Below, piece by piece: positions 1-7,393 of a stretch of DNA of 34,586 nucleotides; the stretch's first letter is position 1; every line of letters starts with the position of its first letter. Location: positions 1-34,586 of the forward strand of contig JAFWMS010000004.1 of NCBI GenBank assembly GCA_017545535.1, given 5' to 3'. The translations under genes were made by a program, and so were the position numbers. The stretch comes from Clostridia bacterium (GTDB lineage Bacteria > Bacillota > Clostridia > Christensenellales > CAG-138). Below the pieces are notes generated by a model, which worked only from the letters and a program-made list of their open reading frames with translations, was not told the DNA's origin and ran no database searches.

Positions 1-84
1 ATTTTGCCCTCTCTGCCGGACGAACGGTTCCGCCGGGTGGGCCAGTCCGCGGCGGCGGCCAGCCTCCCCGCCTTGCGAGGATAA
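1..84 (+). CDS. 3' end of an unidentified gene (partial)
   Basis: An open frame enters from the left edge and stops at TAA 82-84, giving 27 residues rich in Ala, Leu and Arg. The nagA ribosome site (GAGG at 76-79) lies inside its last codons, so this gene and nagA are probably co-transcribed. Context suggests an amino-sugar gene such as nagB or a sugar kinase, but the visible tail has no motif that identifies it. Confidence 0.5.
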   Translation: MLPSLPDERFRRVGQSAAAASLPALRG

Positions 85-88
85 ACAG

Positions 89-1207
89 ATGAAGCTTTCC
101 AACGCCAAGATATTCCTGGACGGCCGGTTCGTCCCGGGCGGTATCCGCTTTTCCGACATCATCGAGGACGTGGGCCCTCAGGTGACGGGAGGTACGGACC
201 TCAACGGCTGCTACGTGATCCCCGGCCTCATCGACATCCACACCCACGGCGCCATGAACGAGGACGCCAGCGACGGAAACGGGGATGGTCTCCGTGCGAT
301 GTCCCGGTACTACGCCGCCGGCGGGGTCACGGCCTGGTGCCCCACCACCATGACCCTGAAGGAGCCGGAGCTCACCGGGGCCATGGAGGCCATTCGCTGC
401 TTTACGCGCCCTTCAGACGGAGCTAAGGTAGCCGGGATCCATCTGGAAGGGCCCTTCCTGAGCCTGAAGAAATGCGGCGCCCAGAACCCGGACAATCTTC
501 ACGCCCCGGACGCGGACATGTTCCACCGATTGAACGAGGCCTCCGGGGGCCTTGTGCGGCTGGTCACCGTGGCCCCCGAGGAGCCCGGCGCCCTGCCCTT
601 CATCCGGGAGGTGAGCAAAGGCTGCACCGTTTCCCTGGGGCACACCACAGCGGACTACGACACCGCCATGGCCGCTTACGAGGCGGGCGCTTCCCACGCC
701 ACCCATCTTTTCAACGCCATGCCGCCCCTCAATCACCGGGAACCCGGGGTGGTGGCCGCGGCCCTGGACGCCGGGGCCACGGTGGAGCTCATCACCGACG
801 GCTTCCACATCCATCCCGCCATGATCCGCCTGGTCCACCGGCTCTTCGGGGAGAAGCTGGTGCTCATCTCCGACTCCCTGCGCTGCGCCGGCATGCCCGA
901 CGGGGACTACGAGCTGGGGGGCCTGCCCATCACCCTGACGGGGGGCGTGGCCAGGCTCCGGGGCAGCACCACCCTGGCAGGCAGCTCCATCCACCTGATG
1001 GACGGCCTTCGCCGGGCCGTCTCCTTCGGCGTGCCCCTGGAATCGGCGGTCCTTGCCGCCACCGCCGCCCCGGCCCGCGTGATCCATCGCGACGACGAGA
1101 TCGGCGCCCTGACCCCGGGCCTCGCCGCCGATCTGGTGGTCCTGGATCAGGACCTGCGCCTCAGAGCCGTCTACATCGACGGTATCCCCCTTTCAGACCG
1201 TCAATAA
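89..1207 (+). CDS. nagA: N-acetylglucosamine-6-phosphate deacetylase
   Basis: This cytoplasmic amidohydrolase converts N-acetylglucosamine-6-phosphate to glucosamine-6-phosphate and acetate, feeding amino sugars from peptidoglycan, chitin or mucin into glycolysis. The 372 residues show the family landmarks in order: the N-terminal metal motif HTHG near residue 52, HLEGPF near 119, GHTTADY near 186, HLFNAMPP near 208, DGFHIH near 238 and ISDS near 262 with the catalytic Asp. The C-terminal strand returns to the small beta-barrel (GLAADLVVLD). Length matches the family. The ATG is chosen because GAGG sits 9 nt upstream. The gene starts 4 nt after the preceding stop, indicating an operon, and is followed by a stem-loop. 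Confidence 0.95.
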   Translation: MKLSNAKIFLDGRFVPGGIRFSDIIEDVGPQVTGGTDLNGCYVIPGLIDIHTHGAMNEDASDGNGDGLRAMSRYYAAGGVTAWCPTTMTLKEPELTGAMEAIRCFTRPSDGAKVAGIHLEGPFLSLKKCGAQNPDNLHAPDADMFHRLNEASGGLVRLVTVAPEEPGALPFIREVSKGCTVSLGHTTADYDTAMAAYEAGASHATHLFNAMPPLNHREPGVVAAALDAGATVELITDGFHIHPAMIRLVHRLFGEKLVLISDSLRCAGMPDGDYELGGLPITLTGGVARLRGSTTLAGSSIHLMDGLRRAVSFGVPLESAVLAATAAPARVIHRDDEIGALTPGLAADLVVLDQDLRLRAVYIDGIPLSDRQ

Positions 1208-1269
1208 AGGCGATCAGAAACAGCGGCATTGCATTTGGACGGAGATCTTAGTTTATTAAGATAGAATGT

Positions 1270-1306
1270 CGGCTATCGGTCGGAGCACTCTCCTTTCCGA
1301 TAGCCG
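1270..1306. terminator. Stem-loop between nagA and the convergent exporter gene
   Basis: A perfect 10-bp inverted repeat, CGGCTATCGG (1270-1279) and CCGATAGCCG (1297-1306), encloses a second small stem GGAG/CTCC (1282-1285, 1290-1293). Both flanking genes run into it. The following T-richness is weak (GTTTCACGTTGTTTC), so a bidirectional terminator is inferred from position and stem more than from a U-tract. Confidence 0.65.
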
Positions 1307-1348
1307 CATTGTTTCACGTTGTTTCTTGTATCCCGAAAACGAGCAAGA

Positions 1349-2116
1349 CTAACTTACCAGATCGTAGATCGTTTTGATGAAGAGCAACACGATCATGGCC
1401 GCCATGATGGGGCGGACGAACTTGGGCCCGTTCTTCATGGCCAGACCGGAGCCGATGTAATTCCCCAGCATGGTGCAGGCGATGCCGGGGATGGCCAGCT
1501 TCCAGAGGACCACGCCGTGGGTTATGAAGGTGACCAGGGCCCCCAGGTTGGAGGCCATGTTGATGACCCGGGTATCAGCGGTGGCCTCCGTGAGCCCCAG
1601 GCCCAGGACGGCGGACAGGGCCATGATATAGAAGGTGCCGGCCCCGGGACCGAAGAACCCGTCGTAGACGCCTACGCCGCCGCCGCAGAGGAAGGCCAGC
1701 AGCGCGGTCTTGGCAGGCGGGTAGTGCTTCTCCCGGCCTTCTTCGCCGAAGTTCCGATTCAGGGCCAGGAAGACGGCGGAAGCGGGCAGCAGCACCAGAA
1801 GGACGTACCGCATGTATTGATCGTCGATGAGCAGGGCCAGCTTCGCCCCCAGGATGGCCCCCAGGACCCCGCCTGCGGCGGCCACCAGGGACACAAACCA
1901 GCGGATGCGGCCCTCTTTCCCATACCGATACACGGCCACGGCGGTGCCCATGGACATGCACATCTTGTTGGTGCCCAGGGCAAAATGAGTGGGCAGCCCC
2001 GCTAACATCAGTGCAGGCAGGCTGATGGTACCGCCGCCGCCGGCGATGGCGTCGCACATCCCCGCCAAAAACAGCATGGGGCACACGATCAACAGTTGTT
2101 TCACAAATTCGCTCAT
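1349..2116 (-). CDS. TSUP/TauE-SafE family anion exporter
   Basis: A 255-residue integral membrane protein of the TauE/SafE (TSUP, DUF81) family, whose studied members move sulfite, sulfonates or other organic anions across the inner membrane. Visible family marks are the first-helix motif DAIAGGGG near residues 22-29, with LPTHFALGTNK shortly after, and the mirrored second half motif YDGFFGPGAGTF near residue 150. About eight hydrophobic segments are present, as expected. It is monocistronic with its own promoter. The 5' leader would be only about 10 nt and no Shine-Dalgarno is seen before the ATG, so the start could be internal (Met14). Substrate cannot be deduced. Confidence 0.9.
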   Translation of the reverse strand: MSEFVKQLLIVCPMLFLAGMCDAIAGGGGTISLPALMLAGLPTHFALGTNKMCMSMGTAVAVYRYGKEGRIRWFVSLVAAAGGVLGAILGAKLALLIDDQYMRYVLLVLLPASAVFLALNRNFGEEGREKHYPPAKTALLAFLCGGGVGVYDGFFGPGAGTFYIMALSAVLGLGLTEATADTRVINMASNLGALVTFITHGVVLWKLAIPGIACTMLGNYIGSGLAMKNGPKFVRPIMAAMIVLLFIKTIYDLVS

Positions 2117-2133
2117 AAATACCCGATAAAAGA

Positions 2134-2162
2134 AGGATACATCAGTCGCCCGATCCTGTCAA
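2134..2162 (-). promoter_or_regulatory. Sigma-A-type promoter of the TSUP exporter gene
   Basis: On the minus strand TTGACA (2157-2162) is followed by a 17-bp spacer and TATCCT (2134-2139). The predicted start near 2127 leaves an unusually short leader before the ATG ending at 2116. Confidence 0.6.
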
Positions 2163-2261
2163 CAACGAGCAAAGAATCTCTTTATACGAGACTTTTGAAG
2201 GAATTGAATCGCTTAAGAGGAGATTATTTATCAAAATGCATGGAAAAATGCAAAAAGGCTC

Positions 2262-2290
2262 TTGACGGGAGCGAAAACAGATGGTAGAAT
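2262..2290 (+). promoter_or_regulatory. Sigma-A-type promoter of the liv leader and operon
   Basis: TTGACG (2262-2267), a 17-bp spacer and TAGAAT (2285-2290) form a near-consensus promoter. Transcription would begin near 2297, about 48 nt before the leader peptide ATG. The stretch 2163-2261 upstream is AT-rich and I see no gene in it. Confidence 0.75.
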
Positions 2291-2344
2291 ACCGACCAAT
2301 AAAATATATTGTATATCATTCCGGAGGAAAGGAGAACGGTGCCC

Positions 2345-2425
2345 ATGAAGATCGTCCGCGCTATCGTTATCGTACGAATCAGCGTCCTGCTGCTGCGTAG
2401 GGGGCTGCCGTTCGTATACGTATAA
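2345..2425 (+). CDS. Branched-chain amino acid leader peptide of the liv operon
   Basis: A 26-codon open frame ending in TAA 2423-2425, preceded by a strong ribosome site AGGAG (2330-2334) at 10-nt spacing. Of its 26 residues, 6 are Val, 4 Ile and 4 Leu: an Ile/Val-rich run in codons 3-14, three successive CTG codons (2387-2395), then a shorter tail ending in Val. It sits between a promoter and an intrinsic terminator directly upstream of the branched-chain amino acid importer. This is the expected form of an attenuation leader peptide whose translation senses charged tRNA-Ile, tRNA-Val and tRNA-Leu. The peptide itself probably has no function. It is too short for ordinary gene finders. Confidence 0.85.
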   Translation: MKIVRAIVIVRISVLLLRRGLPFVYV

Positions 2426-2454
2426 ACGTATAGCAAGAAAGCAACGGCGGCCCC
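2401..2454 (+). promoter_or_regulatory. Antiterminator pairing of the liv attenuator
   Basis: GGGGCTGCCGTT (2401-2412), inside the last third of the leader peptide frame, can pair over 12 bp with AACGGCGGCCCC (2443-2454), with one G-U pair (2406 with 2449). The second segment contains the 5' arm of the terminator, so the two structures exclude each other. A ribosome waiting on the Ile/Val codons would leave 2401-2412 free and favour read-through; a ribosome reaching the stop codon would mask part of it and allow termination. Confidence 0.75.
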
Positions 2455-2476
2455 ACATAAACGGGGCCGCCTTTTT
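2446..2476 (+). terminator. Intrinsic terminator (attenuator) upstream of livJ
   Basis: GGCGGCCCC (2446-2454), an 8-nt loop and GGGGCCGCC (2463-2471) form a perfect 9-bp GC stem followed by TTTTT (2472-2476). It lies before, not after, the operon, as a regulated terminator should. Confidence 0.9.
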
Positions 2477-2505
2477 ATATTCAAATACCCAAGGAGGAAA
2501 AACAA

Positions 2506-3690
2506 ATGAAACGCACCATGAAAAAAGTCGTCGCTGTCGTATTGGCAGCAGTATTCGTTATGAGCTTCGCGGTCGCGGCCGTCGCCGCCTCCGACACCAT
2601 CAAGGTAGGCGTGCTGGCACCCTTGACCGGCGCCGTGGCTCAGTATGGCAACGCCGTGAACAACGGCGTCCAGATGTATTTCGAAGAGCTGAACGCCAAG
2701 GGTGGTATCAACGGCAAGCAGGTAGAGCTGGTCACCTACGACGAGGAAGGCGACCCGGTGAAGGCCGTTACGGGTTATAACTACCTGATGGACGAGGGCG
2801 TGGTCGCCATCATCGGCGACGTGACCACCGCCCCCACCAAGGCCGTGGTGGCCGAGAGCCAGGCCGACGGCACCCCCATGATCACCGCCTCCGCCACCGC
2901 CGAGGACGTGACTTGCCAGCTGAACGAGGATGGCTCCGTGGCCGCGGTCTACGAGAACATGTTCCGTTCCTGCTTCATCGACCCCTTCCAGGGCAGTAAG
3001 ATGGCCGCCTTCGCCAAGGAACAGATGGGCGCCAAGACAGCCGCGGTCCTCTATAACACCGGTTCCGACTATTCTGTGGGCCTCACCAAGGCCTTTGAGG
3101 CCACTGCCGCCGAGCAGGGCCTCGAGGTGGTGGCCGTGGAGGGCTATGCCGACGGCGCCGTGGACTTCCAGTCTCAGCTCACCAACATCGCCGCCAAGGC
3201 TCCCGACGTGCTGTTCGTTCCCGACTACTACTCCGTGATCGCCCTGGTGGCCCAGCAGGCCCAGAGCGCCGGCGTGAAGGCCACCATGCTGGGGGCTGAC
3301 GGCTGGGATTCCGTGCTGGGTGTGGTCACCGACTCCACCTTGCTGGAGGGCGCTTACTACTGCTCCGGTTACTCCACCGAGGACACCCGGGAGGAGGTCC
3401 AGACCTTCGTGGCCAACTTCAAGGCTAAGTTCGGTGCCGATCCCGATATGTTCGCCGCTCAGGGCTATGACGCCGCCATGATCATGGCCGCCGCCATCGA
3501 GAAGGCGGAGGCCTCCGGAGCCAAGGCCGGCTCCGACGACTACCGTCAGGCCATCATCGACGCCATGAAGGCCACCGACATGGATTGCGTCACCGGTCAT
3601 GTGACCTTCAACGAGTATAACAACCCTGAGAAGACCGCTGCCATCATCAACATCACGGGTGGCGCCGCCAAGTACTGGGGCAATTATTGA
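2506..3690 (+). CDS. livJ: Branched-chain amino acid ABC transporter, substrate-binding protein
   Basis: Extracytoplasmic receptor that captures Leu, Ile, Val or related amino acids and delivers them to the LivHM permease. The 394 residues have a signal peptide (basic start, hydrophobic core about residues 8-25, AVAA near the end), then the type I periplasmic-binding fold: IKVGVLAPLTG, GGINGKQVELV, a region with IIGDVTTAPTKAV, and the second lobe from about residue 160. Start is set by AAGGAGG at 2491-2497. It is the first gene of livJHMGF and is controlled by the leader attenuator. Oddity: there is no lipobox cysteine, whereas the receptors of single-membrane Bacillota are usually lipoproteins. 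Confidence 0.95.
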   Translation: MKRTMKKVVAVVLAAVFVMSFAVAAVAASDTIKVGVLAPLTGAVAQYGNAVNNGVQMYFEELNAKGGINGKQVELVTYDEEGDPVKAVTGYNYLMDEGVVAIIGDVTTAPTKAVVAESQADGTPMITASATAEDVTCQLNEDGSVAAVYENMFRSCFIDPFQGSKMAAFAKEQMGAKTAAVLYNTGSDYSVGLTKAFEATAAEQGLEVVAVEGYADGAVDFQSQLTNIAAKAPDVLFVPDYYSVIALVAQQAQSAGVKATMLGADGWDSVLGVVTDSTLLEGAYYCSGYSTEDTREEVQTFVANFKAKFGADPDMFAAQGYDAAMIMAAAIEKAEASGAKAGSDDYRQAIIDAMKATDMDCVTGHVTFNEYNNPEKTAAIINITGGAAKYWGNY

Positions 3691-3696
3691 GAAAGC

Positions 3697-3757
3697 TCGC
3701 CGGGGTCGGCGATCACAAAATCATGAACAGGAAGGCAGGCCGCGCTGAAGCGGCCTG
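3697..3757 (+). other. Two stem-loops in the livJ-livH intergenic space
   Basis: TCGCCG/CGGCGA (3697-3702, 3707-3712) and CAGGCCGC/GCGGCCTG (3736-3743, 3750-3757) are perfect hairpins without T-tracts. In this position, such stems commonly protect the receptor message from 3' decay and set a higher level of receptor than permease. That role is inferred. Confidence 0.6.
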
Positions 3758-3770
3758 AGGGGACAGAGGA

Positions 3771-4649
3771 ATGCTGTTTCTATCCCAATGTATCAACGGT
3801 CTGCAGCTGGGCAGCATCTACGCCCTGGTGGCGTTAGGCTACAGCATGGTGTATGGTATCATCCGCCTGCTGAACTTTGCCCATGGAGACGTGATCATGA
3901 TCGGTGCTTATATCGCTTTGCTCACCATCGGCGCGGGGATCCACCCCGCGCTGGCGGTGGGTTTGACCATCTTCGGCTGTGTGATGGTGAGTGTGCTCAT
4001 CGAAAAGGTGGCCTACCGGCCCCTCCGGTCCGCACCCAGGATCTCGCTCCTCATCACAGCCATCGGCGTGTCGCTGCTTTTGCAGAATCTGGTGCAGCTG
4101 TTTTTTACGGCGAACACCCGGGCCTATCCCAGCACCGCCATCATCCCCATCAAGGCATTTGAGCTGGGCAGGCTGTCCCTCAGCCTCTCCACGATCGTGA
4201 CGATCCTCGTCTCCGTGGGCGCCATGGTGGGCCTCCATCTGCTGATCCAGAAGACCCGCATGGGCAAGGCCATGCGGGCTGTTTCTGAGGACACGGGCGC
4301 GGCCCAGCTCATGGGCATCGACATCAACAAGGTCATCTCCATCACCTTCGCCATCGGCTCCGCCCTTGCCGGCGTGGGCTCCGTGCTCTACTGCTGCCGG
4401 TACTCCGTGGCCAACCCCACCATGGGCTCCCTGCTGGGGCTTAAGGCCTTCGTGGCCGCGGTGCTGGGGGGTATCGGCTCCATCCCCGGCGCGGTGGTGG
4501 GCGGGTTCGCCATCGGCTTTGCGGAAGTGCTGGTGACCGCTCTTGGCTTCTCGGCCTGGACGGACGCGGTGGTGTTCGCAATCCTCATCCTGGTGCTGCT
4601 CATCAAGCCGACCGGTCTTTTGGGCCGGGGCGTGGCAGAGAAGGTGTGA
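3771..4649 (+). CDS. livH: Branched-chain amino acid ABC transporter permease LivH
   Basis: One of the two membrane subunits of the importer. The 292 residues contain about eight hydrophobic segments and the family motifs QLGSIYALVALGYSMVYGIIRLLNFAHGD at the N-terminus, GKAMRAVSEDTGAAQLMGID (EAA-type coupling loop contacting the ATPases, about residues 165-185) and GLKAFVAAVLGGIGSIPGA near 224. It follows livJ after 80 nt and ends 7 nt before livM. Confidence 0.95.
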   Translation: MLFLSQCINGLQLGSIYALVALGYSMVYGIIRLLNFAHGDVIMIGAYIALLTIGAGIHPALAVGLTIFGCVMVSVLIEKVAYRPLRSAPRISLLITAIGVSLLLQNLVQLFFTANTRAYPSTAIIPIKAFELGRLSLSLSTIVTILVSVGAMVGLHLLIQKTRMGKAMRAVSEDTGAAQLMGIDINKVISITFAIGSALAGVGSVLYCCRYSVANPTMGSLLGLKAFVAAVLGGIGSIPGAVVGGFAIGFAEVLVTALGFSAWTDAVVFAILILVLLIKPTGLLGRGVAEKV

Positions 4650-4656
4650 GGTGGCT

Positions 4657-5676
4657 ATGGACAAGACCATGCGTGGGTACCGTCAGATCCCTGTCTGGCT
4701 GAAGTATCTCATCAACGCCCTGCTGCTGTGCACGCTGCTGGTGCTGGGCAATCACATCATCGCCTCAGGTGGGGTGAATCGTGCCCAGAAAGCCGTCATC
4801 CTGCAGATCGGCATCTATATCCTGCTGGCTGTGTCCCTGAACGTGGCCACCGGGTATCTGGGTCAGCTGCCTCTGGGGCACGCGGGGTTCATGGCCGTGG
4901 GCGCCTACGCGGCGGCTTTGCTGTGGAAGGCCCTGCCCAAAGAAACATGGGCGGTCATCCTGGGCCTGCTGCTGGGCGGCCTGGTGGCGGCTCTTTTCGG
5001 GCTCGTCATCGGCATCCCCGCCCTGCGCCTGAAGGGCGACTATCTGGCCATCATCACCCTGGGCTTTGGGGAGATCATCCGGGTGCTCATCATCAACCTG
5101 CCGGGGATCACCGGCGGCACGCCGGGCCTCATGAGCATCCCCAAGCATTCCACCTTCCTGGTGGTGTACATCACGGTGATCCTCTCCTGCGCCCTCATCC
5201 ACACGCTCATGAAGTCCCGCCACGGCCGGGCCATCCTGGCCATCCGGGAGAATGAGATCGCCGCAGAAGCGAGCGGCGTCAACACCACCTTCTATAAAGT
5301 CCTGGCCTTCGCGGTCTCCGCCTTCTTCGCGGGGGTGGCCGGGGCCCTCTACGCCGGATATACGGGCATCCTTACCCCGGGAAACTTCACCTTCATGACC
5401 AGCATCAACATCCTGGTCATGGTGGTGCTGGGCGGCCTTGGGTCCATGGCCGGGTCCATCATCGCCGCCGCGATTTTGACGTATCTGCCCTTGGCTCTTC
5501 AGAGCTTCAACAAGTATCGCATGGTCATTTACGCCGTGCTGCTGATCGCGGTCATGATCTTCAAGCCCTCGGGGCTTTTGGGTCGGTACGATTTCTCCCT
5601 CTCCCGTATCCTGGAAAAGGCCATCAACGGCCGGCTCTTCAAAAAGCCGGGAAAGGCAGGTGAGGACCATGCCTAA
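4657..5676 (+). CDS. livM: Branched-chain amino acid ABC transporter permease LivM
   Basis: Second membrane subunit of the importer, 339 residues, with about nine hydrophobic segments. Family motifs are NVATGYLGQLPLGHAGFMAVGAY, IPALRLKGDYLAIITLGFGEIIR, the coupling-loop segment GRAILAIRENEIAAEASGV and MVVLGGLGSMAGSI. An upstream extension of the frame (to 4543) lies inside livH and is not coding. The ATG at 4657 has purine-rich GAGGTGG just before it; a GTG at 4651 is an alternative start. It overlaps livG by 8 nt. Confidence 0.93.
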   Translation: MDKTMRGYRQIPVWLKYLINALLLCTLLVLGNHIIASGGVNRAQKAVILQIGIYILLAVSLNVATGYLGQLPLGHAGFMAVGAYAAALLWKALPKETWAVILGLLLGGLVAALFGLVIGIPALRLKGDYLAIITLGFGEIIRVLIINLPGITGGTPGLMSIPKHSTFLVVYITVILSCALIHTLMKSRHGRAILAIRENEIAAEASGVNTTFYKVLAFAVSAFFAGVAGALYAGYTGILTPGNFTFMTSINILVMVVLGGLGSMAGSIIAAAILTYLPLALQSFNKYRMVIYAVLLIAVMIFKPSGLLGRYDFSLSRILEKAINGRLFKKPGKAGEDHA

Positions 5677-6526
5677 GTTCGGCAGACGAGACGTCAGCAG
5701 CAAGATGGTCCCCTTGGACGGCCTGGGAATCATCCCCGAGCGGGATGCAGGCAAGCCCCCCATCCTGGACATCCGACATCTATGCGTGGACTTCGGGGGC
5801 CTTCGGGCCGTGGACGACTTCACGCTCCTCATCGGCCGCACGGAGATCGCGGGCCTCATCGGTCCCAACGGCGCGGGCAAGACCACTGTGTTCAACCTGC
5901 TCACCAATGTGTATAAGCCCACCCAGGGCCGGATCCTGCTGAACGGCCAGGACACCCGGGGCAAGAGTATGCACGAGCTGAACCGTCTGGGCATCGCCCG
6001 GACCTTCCAGAACATCCGGCTCTTTGCCAGCATGACCGTGGAGGACAACGTGAAGGTGGGCATGAGCCACGGGTACACCGACGGCGTGTTCACCGACATG
6101 TTCCGGCTCCCCGGCTGGTGGCGGACCGAGCGGCGGCAGCACGTGCGAGCCCTGGAGCTTTTGGACCTCTTCAATCTGACCGACAAGGCGGATACCCTGG
6201 CGGGGAATCTGCCCTACGGGGATCAGCGGCGGCTGGAGATCGTGCGGGCGTTGGCGTCGGAGCCCAAGCTCCTGCTGCTGGACGAGCCGGCGGCGGGCAT
6301 GAACCCCTCCGAGACCCACGAGCTCATGGACAATATCCGCATGCTCCGGGACCGGTTCGACATCGCCATCATGCTCATCGAGCACGACATGAACCTGGTC
6401 ATGGGCATCTGTGAGGGCATCGCCGTGTTGAACTATGGGAGGATCATCGCCAAGGGCACGCCCAAGGAGATCCAATCGAACCCCGTGGTCATCGAGGCGT
6501 ATCTGGGAGAGGAGGCCGCAAAATGA
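5669..6526 (+). CDS. livG: Branched-chain amino acid ABC transporter ATPase LivG
   Basis: Cytoplasmic ATPase of the importer, 285 residues. Walker A GPNGAGKTT lies near residues 69-77, the signature appears as the variant LPYGDQRRLEIVRAL near 185, Walker B LLLLDEPAAGMNP near 208, and the switch His in LIEHDM near 238. About 30 residues precede the first strand, longer than usual for LivG. ATG 5669 is preferred over GTG 5660 because AGGTGAGG directly precedes it; translation is coupled to livM by an 8-nt overlap and to livF by ATGA. Confidence 0.94.
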   Translation: MPKFGRRDVSSKMVPLDGLGIIPERDAGKPPILDIRHLCVDFGGLRAVDDFTLLIGRTEIAGLIGPNGAGKTTVFNLLTNVYKPTQGRILLNGQDTRGKSMHELNRLGIARTFQNIRLFASMTVEDNVKVGMSHGYTDGVFTDMFRLPGWWRTERRQHVRALELLDLFNLTDKADTLAGNLPYGDQRRLEIVRALASEPKLLLLDEPAAGMNPSETHELMDNIRMLRDRFDIAIMLIEHDMNLVMGICEGIAVLNYGRIIAKGTPKEIQSNPVVIEAYLGEEAAK

Positions 6527-7224
6527 TGCTGGAAGTCACCAACCTGAACGTCTATTACGACAATATCCGCGCCCTTAAGGACGTGTCTTTTTCCGTGGAG
6601 GAGGGGGAGATCATGACCCTCATCGGCGCCAACGGGGCGGGGAAGACCACCACGCTGCTGACCCTCTCCGGCCTCAAGCGGGCCCAGAGCGGCACCATCC
6701 GGTTCCTGGGCAAGGACATCACCAAAACGACGCCCCAGAGCCGGGTGGCCATGGGCATCTCCCAGTCCCCCGAGGGACGGCGGGTGTTCTCGGGGCTGAC
6801 GGTCCTGGAGAATCTGGAGATGGGGGCCTATCTCCGCAAGGACGATTTCTCTGGGGATATGGAGAAGGTGTTCACCTACTTCCCCCGGCTGAAGGAGCGC
6901 AAGAAGCAGACCGCCGGGACCCTTTCCGGCGGCGAGCAGCAGATGCTGGCCATGGGCCGGGCCCTCATGAGCCGGCCCAAGCTGATGCTTTTGGACGAGC
7001 CGTCCATGGGCCTTTCGCCCCTGCTCGTGTCGGAGATCTTCGAGATCATCCGCCGCCTCAACGAGAACGGCACCACCATCCTGCTGGTGGAGCAAAACGC
7101 GGCCCTGGCCCTGAAGATATGTCACCGGGCCGCGGTCATGGAGACCGGCCGCATCGTGCTCTCGGGCACCGGCGAGGAGTTGAGTCGGAGCCCCGAAGTG
7201 CAGAAGGCGTATTTGGGAGGCTGA
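6523..7224 (+). CDS. livF: Branched-chain amino acid ABC transporter ATPase LivF
   Basis: Second ATPase of the heterodimer that powers the importer, 233 residues, the normal family length. Walker A GANGAGKTT (about 36-44), Q-loop followed by SPEGRRVFSGLTVLENLEMGAY, signature LSGGEQQMLAMGRAL (about 135), Walker B LMLLDEPSMGL (about 155) and switch LLVEQN are all intact. It starts in the ATGATG at 6523 overlapping the livG stop. The operon ends with repeat hairpin A at 7236. Confidence 0.95.
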   Translation: MMLEVTNLNVYYDNIRALKDVSFSVEEGEIMTLIGANGAGKTTTLLTLSGLKRAQSGTIRFLGKDITKTTPQSRVAMGISQSPEGRRVFSGLTVLENLEMGAYLRKDDFSGDMEKVFTYFPRLKERKKQTAGTLSGGEQQMLAMGRALMSRPKLMLLDEPSMGLSPLLVSEIFEIIRRLNENGTTILLVEQNAALALKICHRAAVMETGRIVLSGTGEELSRSPEVQKAYLGG

Positions 7225-7235
7225 GTTTTGCTTGT

Positions 7236-7290
7236 GTTCCTTTTTTCTCTTCGGTGAAGAGAAAAAAGGAACCGAAAAAAGAGAAGCACT
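7236..7290 (+). repeat. Three-hairpin intergenic repeat, copy 1 (partial)
   Basis: Hairpin A is a perfect 17-bp stem, 7236-7252 with 7256-7272, loop GGT, starting 11 nt after the livF stop. It is followed by the conserved core CGAAAAAAGAGAAGC (7273-7287). Hairpins M and B of the complete element are not recognisable here, so this copy is truncated. Confidence 0.75.
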
Positions 7291-7332
7291 ATTGGCAAAA
7301 GGGGATTTCCGTTGGGGATCCTCTTTTTTCTA

Positions 7333-7362
7333 TAGACGAGATCGCGTTGAATCTGCTACAAT
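7333..7362 (+). promoter_or_regulatory. Possible promoter of the M42 peptidase gene
   Basis: TAGACG (7333-7338), an 18-bp spacer and TACAAT (7357-7362) resemble a sigma-A promoter. The -35 is only a partial match, so this is tentative. Confidence 0.4.
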
Positions 7363-7393
7363 GAGGACAATACAAGCAGAAAGGAACCCGATT

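Noticed and set aside
2096..2287. A 63-codon plus-strand frame between the exporter and the liv leader
   Set aside because: Its start lies inside the exporter gene, it has no ribosome site, and it overlaps both promoters.
2262..2505. T-box riboswitch for branched-chain amino acids
   Set aside because: I see no T-box sequence (AGGGTGGNACCGCG-like) or specifier stem; the leader peptide and antiterminator explain the structure better.
2224..3600. A 458-codon open frame on the minus strand opposite livJ
   Set aside because: It is a by-product of GC-rich third positions in livJ; its predicted protein is a Gly/His/Val-rich low-complexity chain and livJ is certain.
7232..7393. N-terminal extension of the M42 peptidase
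   Set aside because: It would translate repeat copy 1 and the probable promoter; the family start fits ATG 7394.
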